A DNA stretch of 64,000 nucleotides from Longimicrobiales bacterium (GTDB taxonomy: Bacteria > Gemmatimonadota > Gemmatimonadetes > Longimicrobiales > Gaopeijiaceae), in assembly GCA_029245345.1 (NCBI GenBank), contig JAQWPM010000024.1, positions 124,001 through 188,000 of the forward strand. Direction: 5' to 3'. How positions within the stretch are numbered: the stretch's first letter is position 1; every line of letters starts with the position of its first letter. Below are positions 41,838-51,077 of this stretch, in pieces. A program made the translations under genes and the position numbers. The notes beneath the pieces were generated by a model. That model was not told where the DNA came from and did not search any database. It saw nothing but the letters and a program-made list of their open reading frames with translations.

Positions 41838-43768
41838 TTCGCGTGCGCGGGTTCTTGGTCTTTCGTCTTGTCGGTCTGCGTTTGGGCAGCGACGCTTGCC
41901 TCCAACTGCTGGCGGTATGTCTCGAGAGAGACGATGCCAGCCTCCAGCCATTCGAATTCGCCGTCTAGTAGACGTTCGGCGATTCCATAGGCGGCACGGT
42001 CATCATTGTTGAAGAGTACATCGAAACGGTCTCCGATGCGGCGACGCGCTTGCCGGCAGTACAGGTCTGCCAACGCCGTCGCTCCGCGTTCGTCGGTGCC
42101 GCGCTCGGCAAGGTAGTGGGCACGTACCACGCAGGCGGTCATGACGAACAGCTCCGCGCCCACGTCCACGATCCGACCGAGCACTGCCTGACGTTGCTCC
42201 AACGCTGGCCCCAACCGGACTATCGCGTGGAACGTCGATCGGGCCAGCCGGCGGGACGTCCGGCTGACGAATCTAAGGTGGTGCGCGAGGGAGCCGAATT
42301 CTCTGTATCGAGGCCACAGGCTCCAGCCGAAGAACCGCGTGGGATACCACCAGGCGTAGTGAGCGCCGGCTTTGAACAGTGTTTTAAACTTCGCGCCAAG
42401 GGACGCCTTCGGGTTCACGAGATCGCCCGCGATGCTCAGATGTGTGTCCACGGCTTCCCGGGCAATGAAGAGCCGCATGATCTCCGAGGACCCCTCGAAG
42501 ATCGTGTTGATACGCATGTCCCTGACATGCCGCTCAATCGGGTAGGGCGTGTCGCCGCGAGACAGGAGCGATTCGTGCGTTTCGTAGCCTCTGCCCCCCC
42601 GCACCTGGAGCGCGTCGTTGATGAGATCCCACCCTGTCTCGGTAGCCCACATCTTCGCGATCGCGGCCTCAAGCCGAATGTCGAAGGTCTTCGCGTCCGC
42701 CATCCCCGAAGTCAGCTCGACGACGGCTTCCATCGCGAACGTGTCGGCCGACATCTTCGCCAGCATCTGGGCGAGCGCATCGTGTCTTCCAACCGGGCGC
42801 CCCCACTGCACTCGCGAGCCTGCCCAGTCGCGACACATCTCGAGCGAAGCTTTCCCCGCTGCTGCGCAGAAGGCGGGGAGGGCGAGCCGCCCCGTGTTGA
42901 GTGTGATGAGGGCGAGCTTCAGGCCCTTGCCTTCACCCCAAAGAAGATTCTCTCGCGGGATTTTCACATTCGTGAATTTGAGCACCCCGTTGGACAGCCC
43001 TTTGAGACCCATGAACGAACATTCATGGATGGTCTCAACGCCCTCCCACTCGGTCTCGACGATGAACGCAGTGATGGGCCGTCGGCTCTTGCCCGGTGCT
43101 GCCGGCGTGCTCGCCATGACAACAATGATGTCCGCGCGCGGGCCGTTTGTGGTCCACAATTTCTCGCCGTTCAGGACCCAATGAGATCCGTCTTCGGAGA
43201 GAACGGCTGTAGTGCCCATGTTCGCAGGATCGGAGCCTACGTCCGCTTCGGTCAGCGCAAACGCCGAAAGGGATCCCTTAGCCAGCCGGGGCAGATAGCG
43301 GTCCTTCTGCTCGTCGGTTCCGAACTTTAACAGGGGGCCCGGTACACCAATGCTCTGGTGGGCGGACAAGAAAGCGCCGGTCGAGCCACACCGTGAAGCG
43401 ACGATCGCGAGGGCACGGTTGTAGGACAGCTGCGACAATTCCAGCCCGCCGTACTTGCGCGGAATCTTGATTCCGAATGCACCGAGGTCGGCCAACCCAT
43501 CGAGGACTTCCTGGGGGACCCAGCCGTCGCGGTCGATTTGGTCGCCGTCGATGTTGTCGCGTGCGAAGTCCTCGATCGCGGTTAGGAAGGGAGCTGCTCG
43601 TTCCTGTTCTTCCGGATCAGATCTCGGATGAGGATGGACGAGCCCAAGGTCGAGGCGTCCTTCAAAGAGAGAGCGGGCGAAACTGCGCTGTTCCCATTCT
43701 TGCTCTCGGGCTTGCTCTGCGACCTCCCTAGCCTCGAGTTCGGTCGCGAGGTTTTTATCGTCAGCCAT
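41834..43768 (-). CDS. Long acyl-CoA dehydrogenase with C-terminal extension (VLCAD/ACAD9-like)
   Basis: A 644-residue flavoenzyme, longer than the usual 380-400. The dehydrogenase core has ALTEADVGSD, GEKLWTTNGPRADI and the flavin/active-site segment RINTIFEGSSEIMRLFIA, in which Glu in FEGS is the likely catalytic base. After about residue 430 comes a helical extension like that of VLCAD and ACAD9, which helps bind the membrane in the mitochondrial enzymes. It introduces a double bond into long-chain acyl-CoA in beta-oxidation. Co-translation with heme A synthase ties it to aerobic respiration by position only. Confidence 0.92.
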   Translation of the reverse strand: MADDKNLATELEAREVAEQAREQEWEQRSFARSLFEGRLDLGLVHPHPRSDPEEQERAAPFLTAIEDFARDNIDGDQIDRDGWVPQEVLDGLADLGAFGIKIPRKYGGLELSQLSYNRALAIVASRCGSTGAFLSAHQSIGVPGPLLKFGTDEQKDRYLPRLAKGSLSAFALTEADVGSDPANMGTTAVLSEDGSHWVLNGEKLWTTNGPRADIIVVMASTPAAPGKSRRPITAFIVETEWEGVETIHECSFMGLKGLSNGVLKFTNVKIPRENLLWGEGKGLKLALITLNTGRLALPAFCAAAGKASLEMCRDWAGSRVQWGRPVGRHDALAQMLAKMSADTFAMEAVVELTSGMADAKTFDIRLEAAIAKMWATETGWDLINDALQVRGGRGYETHESLLSRGDTPYPIERHVRDMRINTIFEGSSEIMRLFIAREAVDTHLSIAGDLVNPKASLGAKFKTLFKAGAHYAWWYPTRFFGWSLWPRYREFGSLAHHLRFVSRTSRRLARSTFHAIVRLGPALEQRQAVLGRIVDVGAELFVMTACVVRAHYLAERGTDERGATALADLYCRQARRRIGDRFDVLFNNDDRAAYGIAERLLDGEFEWLEAGIVSLETYRQQLEASVAAQTQTDKTKDQEPAHAK

Positions 43769-43869
43769 GTCTCATCCTGCGTGCGTGAAGACCATCGATG
43801 CGTCCGTCGGCTGCGCCGGGACGACCGGGGTAAATTTAATACCCGGCTCGCGATGTGACGCTCCGAGAT

Positions 43870-45066
43870 TCACTCGTTGTCACGCAGGAATTCTGCGATG
43901 TCGTCCGCTCTCGCCGCTGCGTCTGTCTCACCGACTTCCATGAGCTTCATTAGGTAGTCGGGCTGAAAGAGGACGAAGCTGAGGAAATCCGGGCTCCGCG
44001 TTTGTTGTGTTCCGAGACCTCTCGTGAAAAACCGAAACGCCTTTGGAAGTTTTGGTTCGTATTCGTAGGCGAGTTTCCCCAGGTCTACCGACGGTCGAAG
44101 TGTCAGCAATTTGACGGGATTGAACCCCGCTCGGCGCTCAGGCGGTAGGCCGGAGAGGAGCTGGTTGAGTCGCTCGAGCCTGACTGCATCCGTGTCGAGT
44201 AAGTCGAGGAAAATCGAGTTCATGAGGACCCCCATTACCTGTGCCGGTGGCGGGTATCCCTGGATGGTGGGCTCTTCCGCTTCTGTCGCACTGCGATCGT
44301 AGCGCGTAGAGATCGCCATGATCTTCCTCGCACCGAGGTGCAGGGCTGGCGAGAGCGGTGCGGTGAGTCTCACCCCTCCGTCTCCGTACCACCCCTCACC
44401 GAGCTGCACAGCTGGAAAGAGGAGGGGTAGGGCAGACGAGGCCATGATGTGATCGACAGATATGACCGTTGATCGTGCCTTGCGCTCCGGGCGCTCCCAC
44501 TCACGGATGTCACTGCCCTGAACCCATGTGACGGACTGACCCGTCGAATAACTCGAGGTGCTAATCGCGAGGGCCTTGAGCCGGCCCCTCTCCAGGTTAT
44601 ACTGGATTCCGGTCAATTCTCCGTCTACAGCATGTAGAACTTCTGTCAGGTAACGGCGGAGCGGCGCGGTGTCGACCAGTCCTCGGACCCGGGGCGGACC
44701 GCCCAGGCCACCCGAGGCGAGTTGCTTGAGCCAACGCAATCCGTTCATGCTCAACGAACGGGTGTCGACCTTGAAGACGTCTTCGACTGTGAGGCGGCCC
44801 CAGAGTTGGCTCAGCTCGCCGACTGCTTGGATGAATGAGCCGTGGTGAGACGCGAGGAGCGCCGCGTTGATGGCGCCTGCGGAGACGCCGGTGATGTACG
44901 GAATCGTCAACTCGGGAAACTGGCGTGCGACCTGGCGCAGGAATCCGACTTGGTAGGCCGCGCGTGCGCCGCCACCGCCCATTACCAAGCCGAGGTCGCT
45001 GGGGCCGGGGGAATGAACCGCGGTTTCCAGCTCTTCGAGGGCGGTGAGTGTTGAAGGGGTCTTCAT
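43870..45066 (-). CDS. Patatin-like phospholipase
   Basis: A 398-residue serine lipase-like protein. The oxyanion motif is GGGGARAAYQVGFL, the nucleophile Ser is in GVSAGAIN, and the Asp of the dyad lies in YGDGGVRLTAPL. No signal peptide is visible, so it is probably cytoplasmic or exported by another route. Patatin-type enzymes hydrolyse acyl lipids. It sits 101 bases upstream of the acyl-CoA dehydrogenase in the same direction, so released fatty acids could feed beta-oxidation; co-regulation is not shown. Confidence 0.9.
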   Translation of the reverse strand: MKTPSTLTALEELETAVHSPGPSDLGLVMGGGGARAAYQVGFLRQVARQFPELTIPYITGVSAGAINAALLASHHGSFIQAVGELSQLWGRLTVEDVFKVDTRSLSMNGLRWLKQLASGGLGGPPRVRGLVDTAPLRRYLTEVLHAVDGELTGIQYNLERGRLKALAISTSSYSTGQSVTWVQGSDIREWERPERKARSTVISVDHIMASSALPLLFPAVQLGEGWYGDGGVRLTAPLSPALHLGARKIMAISTRYDRSATEAEEPTIQGYPPPAQVMGVLMNSIFLDLLDTDAVRLERLNQLLSGLPPERRAGFNPVKLLTLRPSVDLGKLAYEYEPKLPKAFRFFTRGLGTQQTRSPDFLSFVLFQPDYLMKLMEVGETDAAARADDIAEFLRDNE

Positions 45067-45272
45067 GGGGAGAAGCTAGTGAAGCGTGGGAGATCATACA
45101 GGCGTCTGGATTAGACTTGATTCACCCGACACATTGATGTGTGCTTGCTACGGCTTGCGAAGCGTCGTAACAGGTAGTCTCCGAAGGCGTAGATCGGATG
45201 GGACATGACGCCGGACACAAATCGTGGGCCTCAGTCGTTTGTTGCGTAGGTCCTCAACTCAGAAGACCGACA

Positions 45273-45746
45273 ATGATGACAAAGCTGCGTTCGCTACTGC
45301 TCGTTCTGACTGTCCTCTCGACGGCGTGCGTTTCCTATGTCGCCACCGACGTGTCTCAGGTGAGCCCCCAGGACAAAGTCCGGTTGGAACTCGATGCTGA
45401 ACAGGTGAATGAACTCATCACCTTCGTCGACCCGGAGAACCGTTCGATTACCGGACGAGTGGTGAATGTTGATACAGACTCCATAGCGATCGTGCTCCGG
45501 ACGCCTGCCGCGTTCACTCAGGTCTCGATCCATCGTCGCTCGATTCTAGGGGCCCATGTCGGCGTTGCTGACACGAAGAAAAACTTCATCGGGTCGTTAG
45601 TAATCGTGGGAGCAGTAGCGGCCATTGCGGTGAAGGGCTTCCAGGGGAATGGCAACAGCCGGGTCGGGGACGGGGCCGGGATCGACGAAACTCGGGTGCC
45701 GTTCTTCGGCTTCAGAATCCCGTTCAGCTTCGGGTTCGGTCGCTAG
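45273..45746 (+). CDS. Small lipoprotein of unknown function
   Basis: A 157-residue protein with a signal peptide (LRSLLLVLTVLSTAC) and lipobox STAC. Residues 30-100 are beta-rich, with LITFVDPENRSITGRVVNVD; there follows a hydrophobic stretch (LVIVGAVAAIAVKG) and a Phe/Gly-rich end (FFGFRIPFSFGFGR) that could be a beta-strand like an outer-membrane protein terminus. No family is recognised. The ATG at 45273 fits the signal peptide; the frame is open from 45198. Confidence 0.6.
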   Translation: MMTKLRSLLLVLTVLSTACVSYVATDVSQVSPQDKVRLELDAEQVNELITFVDPENRSITGRVVNVDTDSIAIVLRTPAAFTQVSIHRRSILGAHVGVADTKKNFIGSLVIVGAVAAIAVKGFQGNGNSRVGDGAGIDETRVPFFGFRIPFSFGFGR

Positions 45747-45749
45747 GGG

Positions 45750-46133
45750 CTACCCTACGATTGGGCGACCAATCGCCATGATGCCTGCCGCCACGAGGCC
45801 GAGCGCCACGACGGTTGCCACGATGTGCGGCATGTAAGTCCGCTCATTCATGGGACGCCGTTTCATGACCGCAGGGACGATGTGGGCCACGATCGCTGCC
45901 GGAAGCATCATCGCGATGTGTCCGCCCAGTTGTGCGTAGAAGGGCCGCGTCATGATCAATGCGATGCCCAGCAGCACGTTGAGGTCCACCGTCCCCGCGA
46001 ATGCCGATGCTAGAATGCGCATCTTTTTGTCGTAGGGGATCCCCTTTGCAGCTCCATATGCGGCATACCCAACAGCCATGATCCCGGACAGAAGTACCAA
46101 GTAGCGTAGGCCGGAGTGAGCGTAGAAGAGCAT
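45750..46133 (-). CDS. Small four-helix membrane protein
   Basis: A 127-residue membrane protein with about four transmembrane segments (LRYLVLLSGIMAVGYAAYG, LNVLLGIALIM, AAIVAHIVPAV, VATVVALGLVAAGIMAIG). The start MLFYAHSGLRYLVLL and the positions of several His residues resemble small cytochrome-oxidase- or DUF-type membrane proteins, but I cannot name the family. The ATG at 46133 is preferred over 46238. It is convergent with the lipoprotein gene, three bases away. Confidence 0.6.
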   Translation of the reverse strand: MLFYAHSGLRYLVLLSGIMAVGYAAYGAAKGIPYDKKMRILASAFAGTVDLNVLLGIALIMTRPFYAQLGGHIAMMLPAAIVAHIVPAVMKRRPMNERTYMPHIVATVVALGLVAAGIMAIGRPIVG

Positions 46134-46467
46134 GATCCCTCTCAGTTTGTGGTCGAAGTCACTTCGTTCTGCCAGGAATCTGGCCGTGATGGCCTCCGTT
46201 GGAACCCCCGGAAGGGAGCTTCGGGAGGAGGTCTTCATATTGTGCCTCGCCCGGGAAGAACGGGTGGTCGCAGTATATCAGTCTATCAACGGAGATCCAG
46301 GTGAAAGGATTATCCGGTCAAGCCGTACCTGAGGGGCAGCCAAGGCTATCAAGAATTTTCCTTGCATAGATGGTACGAACTATTCTAGTTTATGGCCGCT
46401 CTAGAAGGAGCCGCCCGTTGCGATGTCCGCGACGGGCTATTGTGTCATTTCATGGTAAGGAGGCAAC
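46134..46467 (+). promoter_or_regulatory. Upstream region of the SusC gene
   Basis: No gene is supported here. A candidate promoter is TTGCAT at 46362-46367 with TAGTTT at 46386-46391, 18 bases apart. The ribosome binding site is strong: AAGGAGG at 46457-46463, four bases before the ATG, as expected for an abundant outer-membrane protein. Confidence 0.4.
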
Positions 46468-49400
46468 ATGTCCCGAAGCGATGTCCGCAAAGGGATCCTC
46501 CGTTCGGCCATGCGCTCATTCGTCACTGGTGCATTTATGGTCATGCTTGCTTGGGTTCCGGCCCAAGCGCAGACCGGCACGGTTACGGGTACAGTGCGGA
46601 ACGCTACCAGCGGGCAGCCCATCGCGGGTGCCCAGGTTAGTATCCCAGCACTGAACATTGGCGCACTGGCCAACAACGTGGGTCGGTATCTCCTGCTGAA
46701 CGTTCCAGCAGGTACACACTCCGTGCAGGTCCAGTACATCGGATACGGCTCGGAATCAGTTGAAGTCACCGTGGCTGCCGGTCAGACGGCAGCTGCTGAC
46801 GCTCGACTCCGCTCCGAGGCGATCAGCCTTGACGGTGTTGTCGTTACAGGTACGGCCGGCGCAGCACGCCGGCGCGAGGTTGGTAACTCGATCTCTCAGA
46901 TCAACGAAGCTCAGATCGAGGCAGCGCCGATTTCCAACGTTGCCGACATTCTTCAGGGCCGTGCCACTGGCGCGACCGTGCTGAGCAACGGTGGGCAGGT
47001 TGGCGCCGGTAGCACGATCAAGCTGCGCGGTAACAACTCGATCTCCCAGGGCAACTCGCCGCTCGTCTACATTGACGGGATTCGTATGCGTGCGTCGGCG
47101 CTGTTCAACTCGGACGAGGCCAACCAGGGCTCGAACCCGATAGACGACATCAACCCTGACGACATCGAGCGTATCGAAGTCATCAAGGGTGCTGCGGCCA
47201 CGACGCTTTACGGCACCGAGGCTGCGGGTGGTGTGATCCAGATCTTCACGAAGCGTGGCTCGGCAGGTGCGCCGGCTTGGACGCTCAGCATGGATCAGGG
47301 CATCAACACCTTGGGGCACATTGGTCCGGATGCCGACGTAAACCCGACCGGTCTTGGATTGAACAACTGCAACTACACCGAGAACGGTGGGGACGCGATG
47401 TTCCCGGCCGACGTTTCTTGCCCGGCCTCTGGCTCGTGGCTCAAGAACGGATACTCACATAACTACAACCTCTCCGTTCGTGGTGGCGCCGAACGCATGA
47501 ACTACTTCATGTCGGCAGCCTGGGGCGACGAGCGCGGTATTTTCAATCCCGACGCTTGTGGCACTGACGGCACGGGCGCGAAGAGCTGTGGTGAGGCTGC
47601 TGGCTACACGAACCCTGCCCAGGGTGCGAACACGTGGAGCCTTCGCGGGAACTTCTCCTTCTCTCCGATGGACGAGTTGGACATTCGCTTCAACACGTTC
47701 TACAGCCACAAGAACATCGACTGGGCGCCTGACGGCAACAATGCCGAAGGTCTCCTCCTGAACGTCTTCCGCGGTGGTTCGGACTACACGAACGACACCG
47801 ATGGTAAGACGCTCACAATGGGCCTTAATCAGCTGAACGATCACTTCGTGACGGGCGTGAACATGCTCTTCAACCCGGGTAACGGGATGAGCCACCGCCT
47901 GAACGCGGGTATCGACTGGACGCGGAACACGTACCGCGAAGATCGCCCATGGGGTTTCTTCTATCGGCCCCAGGGAGAGCGTGAGGTCGATGACCGCACC
48001 TTCCGTAAGATGACACTCGACTACGCAGGTACGTGGGAAGCGGACCTCTTCGGTGCCGCGTCCTCGTTATCGTGGGGTGCCCAGCTGTACAACGACTTCA
48101 GCTCTGGTATCAACGGTTTCGGTGAGGGTTTTGCCGGCCCCGGTGATAAGGTTCTGGAGTCGGGCGCCGTCACCGAGGCTTACGAGTACAACTCGACGGT
48201 CACGAGCGGTGGGTTCTTCGTACAGCAGCAGTTCGGTCTCGGGGACAAGCTGTTCCTGACGGCCGGTCTGCGTGTTGACGGTCACTCGGCGTTCGGTTCG
48301 GACTTCGGCCTCGAGCCGTACCCGAAGGCGTCCGCCGCCTACGTCATTTCCGACGAAGGCTTCTTCCCGGAAAACTTCGGGATGCTCAAGCTGCGTGCAG
48401 CCATCGGTGAGTCCGGCAAGGCGCCGGGCCTCTTCGACGCCGCTCGCACGTGGTCGTCGGTCGCTGGTGATAACGGCCAGCCTGGCGTTTCGCCGGACAA
48501 CCTTGGTAACCCGGACCTCGGCCCCGAGCGCACGCTCGAGTGGGAGTTCGGTTTCGAGGGTTCGACGTTCAACGATCGTGTGCAGTTCGAATACACGTAC
48601 TACGATCAGACGACGTCCGACGCGCTCGTTGGCGTCCGCCAGCTGCCGTCGGGTGGTTTCGTCGGTACGCAGCTCGAAAACGTGGGTAAGGTCACCAACA
48701 GCGGCCACGAGATCTTCGTGAACGCGACTCTGGTCGCTGGGGACAACTTCTCTTGGGACCTCGGTGGACAGTACTCCACCAACAAGTCTGGTGTTGTTGA
48801 TCTCGGTGGTCTCGAGAGCATCAACGTTGGGTGGCGGAACTACATCCGTGCGCCGATCGAGTGCACGGCGGAACTCGCGAACGGTGCCGACTGGGACGGT
48901 TCCGGCTTCATCGGGCAGGGTTGTACGCCCGGTGAGATGGTCACTTTCCCGCTGCCGGCGTTCTGCCACGATCGTGTGCAGAACCCGGACGTGGTTGGGG
49001 CTCCGGTGTTCAAAGAGCAGTGCCTAGGCGCGACAACGCCGGCGCACACGTTCGGCATCAACACCTCGATCACGATCGCTTCACGTCTGACGCTGGACGT
49101 GCTCGGCGAGGGCATGGGCGGCCACGTGCTGTCCTCCGGTACTGCATACCAGAACGCGCGTCGTCGCGTGTGGCCGCTGTGCCGGTCCACGGTCGAAGCT
49201 GAAGCGGCTGGTAACGTGGCTGCAATGACGGCTGGTGAGCGCGCTCTCTGTCTGCGTAGCAACACGCGCTACGGCATGTGGACGCAGCCGGCGGACTTCT
49301 TCAAGATCCGCTCAGCCTCGCTGAGCTACCGTGTGCCCGATGGCATGCTGCCGTCGAGCATTCGTGGTGCTACGGTGCGTCTCCAGGGCCGCAACCTCTT

Positions 49401-49533
49401 CACGAAGACGGACTATGAGGGCGTTGACCCTGAGGCGTTTGAAGACGGTTCGCTCGAGGTGCTTTTCCGGCAGGAGTACTACAACCTCCCGCCAATTCGC
49501 AGCTTCCAGCTGTCGGTCAAAATTGACTTTTAA
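46468..49533 (+). CDS. SusC/RagA-type TonB-linked outer membrane protein
   Basis: A 1021-residue outer-membrane transporter. A signal peptide (MVMLAWVPAQAQ) is followed by a carboxypeptidase-regulatory-like domain (GTVRNATSGQPIAGAQVSIP), then the plug: VVVTGTAGAAR, INEAQIEAAPISNVADILQG and IYIDGIRMR-type strand (LVYIDGIRM), and a large beta-barrel ending SFQLSVKIDF, an outer-membrane terminal strand with a final Phe. With SusD it should import oligosaccharides, peptides or other large nutrients using TonB energy. Codon use leans heavily to AAC, TTC, CGT and GGT, which suggests high expression. Confidence 0.95.
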   Translation: MSRSDVRKGILRSAMRSFVTGAFMVMLAWVPAQAQTGTVTGTVRNATSGQPIAGAQVSIPALNIGALANNVGRYLLLNVPAGTHSVQVQYIGYGSESVEVTVAAGQTAAADARLRSEAISLDGVVVTGTAGAARRREVGNSISQINEAQIEAAPISNVADILQGRATGATVLSNGGQVGAGSTIKLRGNNSISQGNSPLVYIDGIRMRASALFNSDEANQGSNPIDDINPDDIERIEVIKGAAATTLYGTEAAGGVIQIFTKRGSAGAPAWTLSMDQGINTLGHIGPDADVNPTGLGLNNCNYTENGGDAMFPADVSCPASGSWLKNGYSHNYNLSVRGGAERMNYFMSAAWGDERGIFNPDACGTDGTGAKSCGEAAGYTNPAQGANTWSLRGNFSFSPMDELDIRFNTFYSHKNIDWAPDGNNAEGLLLNVFRGGSDYTNDTDGKTLTMGLNQLNDHFVTGVNMLFNPGNGMSHRLNAGIDWTRNTYREDRPWGFFYRPQGEREVDDRTFRKMTLDYAGTWEADLFGAASSLSWGAQLYNDFSSGINGFGEGFAGPGDKVLESGAVTEAYEYNSTVTSGGFFVQQQFGLGDKLFLTAGLRVDGHSAFGSDFGLEPYPKASAAYVISDEGFFPENFGMLKLRAAIGESGKAPGLFDAARTWSSVAGDNGQPGVSPDNLGNPDLGPERTLEWEFGFEGSTFNDRVQFEYTYYDQTTSDALVGVRQLPSGGFVGTQLENVGKVTNSGHEIFVNATLVAGDNFSWDLGGQYSTNKSGVVDLGGLESINVGWRNYIRAPIECTAELANGADWDGSGFIGQGCTPGEMVTFPLPAFCHDRVQNPDVVGAPVFKEQCLGATTPAHTFGINTSITIASRLTLDVLGEGMGGHVLSSGTAYQNARRRVWPLCRSTVEAEAAGNVAAMTAGERALCLRSNTRYGMWTQPADFFKIRSASLSYRVPDGMLPSSIRGATVRLQGRNLFTKTDYEGVDPEAFEDGSLEVLFRQEYYNLPPIRSFQLSVKIDF

Positions 49534-49548
49534 TAGCCAGGAGAAATC

Positions 49549-50907
49549 ATGAATTCCATGAAAAAGCGCTGGCTCCCGCTCGTAGCCCTTGTGGCGACGT
49601 TCGGAATGGCCGGCTGTAGCGACAACCTCTTCGAGGTGAAGAACCCGGGTCGGATTCTCGACGCGGATTTGAACACGGTGAAGGGCGTCAATGCACTTGT
49701 GACGGGAATGTCTTCTGACTTCTCGGCTGGGTATGACAATATGGCCTTCACAACCGCCATTCTCAGTGATGAGATGGTGGGCTCGGGCTCGTATTTTTCG
49801 ACCGGGCGTTATCGCCGGGGTCTGTTCGATTCTGAGGATTCGGACGGATTCTGGAACAGCGTGCAGCGTGCGCGCTGGGTAGCTGAGGGCGGATTGCAGC
49901 GTATGGCAGCAATCGAGGGCTTTTCCTTCGCAGGTAATGAGAGCACGGCGCGAGCCTATCTCTTTGCCGGTCTCGCGAACCGTTGGTTCGGTGAGAACTT
50001 CTGCGAGGTCGTGTTCAGCAAACCGTACACCGACGAGGCACCTGGCCCCGGTGGTGAGATCGATACAGGTCAGCCGCTTCCGCGAACCGCCGCTTTCGAG
50101 CGCGCGATTCCGGCTTTGCAGGCCGCGATGTCCAACGGTTCGGGTGATATTGTAACCGCGGCCCACGGTGGGCTGGCGTCGGCATACGTTGGGCTAGGAA
50201 ACTGGTCTTCGGCGATGAGTGAAGCTGCTCAGGTACCGACGAACTTCGTTCACTACGCGGTCTTCTCCGGGAACTCAGGTCGGGAAGAGAGTCAGATCTG
50301 GAACGAGACCCATGGTCGTGCTGAGATTTCGGCGTGGGGAACGCTTGCCGGTACGGTAGGCGAGGGTGATCCCCGCACACCATGGACGGACTGCAGCCTT
50401 GGTTCGTGCCCGTCGGCGAACGGTGCCGATGGTGAAACGATCCATTTCCGCCAGGACAAGTATCCTGAGAAGGGGTCGGACATCCCTCTCGTGAAGGGTA
50501 CGGACATGCGGCTACTCGAGGCTGAGAACGCGCTGCTGACCGGAGATCTCGGAGTGTTTACATCCAAGATCAACGAGGTGCGTGCGTTCCACGGTCTCGC
50601 GGCGATCGCAGCGGTGACATCCGCTGGTTCTCTCACTGGTGGAACGTTCGGGAAGGACGGCACTCTTGGTGGTGCCAGCGCGACGTCCATGACCGGTTGG
50701 GATGTGCTCGATCGTGAGCGCCACCTGACGATGTGGCTTGAAGGTCGCCGTCTTTGGGACCTCCATCGTTGGGATCATCCCCATCTTAACGGTGGTGGGA
50801 TTGTGTACTCGGCGACGGTTGCCCGTCGCTCGTCCTGCTTCCCGATCTCCGATCAGGAATGCCAGGTCAACGACAATGTGCCCAACTCGAAGTGCGTCAC
50901 GATGTAG
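49549..50907 (+). CDS. SusD/RagB-family surface lipoprotein
   Basis: A 452-residue lipoprotein. The signal ends in lipobox MAGC, then LFEVKNPGRILDADL and later the mostly helical body with DRERHLTMWLEGRRLWDLHRW, the standard SusD C-terminal motif. It caps the SusC barrel encoded 15 bases upstream and helps bind the substrate. The substrate is not indicated; neighbouring genes lack glycosidases, so a peptide or another ligand is as likely as a glycan. A strong terminator follows. Confidence 0.92.
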   Translation: MNSMKKRWLPLVALVATFGMAGCSDNLFEVKNPGRILDADLNTVKGVNALVTGMSSDFSAGYDNMAFTTAILSDEMVGSGSYFSTGRYRRGLFDSEDSDGFWNSVQRARWVAEGGLQRMAAIEGFSFAGNESTARAYLFAGLANRWFGENFCEVVFSKPYTDEAPGPGGEIDTGQPLPRTAAFERAIPALQAAMSNGSGDIVTAAHGGLASAYVGLGNWSSAMSEAAQVPTNFVHYAVFSGNSGREESQIWNETHGRAEISAWGTLAGTVGEGDPRTPWTDCSLGSCPSANGADGETIHFRQDKYPEKGSDIPLVKGTDMRLLEAENALLTGDLGVFTSKINEVRAFHGLAAIAAVTSAGSLTGGTFGKDGTLGGASATSMTGWDVLDRERHLTMWLEGRRLWDLHRWDHPHLNGGGIVYSATVARRSSCFPISDQECQVNDNVPNSKCVTM

Positions 50908-50930
50908 TTCGGGGCATGTAGCAGTACTGA

Positions 50931-50965
50931 CCGCCCCTTGGCTTCGGCCAAGGGGCGGTTTTTTT
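50931..50965 (+). terminator. Strong intrinsic terminator after SusCD
   Basis: CCGCCCCTTGGC pairs perfectly with GCCAAGGGGCGG around a TTCG tetraloop, followed directly by seven T. It lies 23 bases beyond the SusD stop and ends the two-gene operon. Confidence 0.95.
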
Positions 50966-51077
50966 GTTCTGTCACTCGGCCGAGCCCGTATCGTGCGATA
51001 GAAAGGCGGAGCTTTCCTTTTGAGGCTCCATCGCGCAGTGTGATATGATTGGTGATGCAGGTGTGGAGGGCAGGGGG

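Noticed and set aside
42050-43330. A 426-residue open frame on the plus strand antisense to the acyl-CoA dehydrogenase
   Set aside because: The minus strand encodes an unmistakable dehydrogenase; the antisense frame has no recognisable domain and a His/Pro/Arg-rich composition.
48067-48969. A 300-residue open frame antisense to SusC
   Set aside because: It is the mirror of the highly biased SusC codons, Arg/Val-rich and has no domain.
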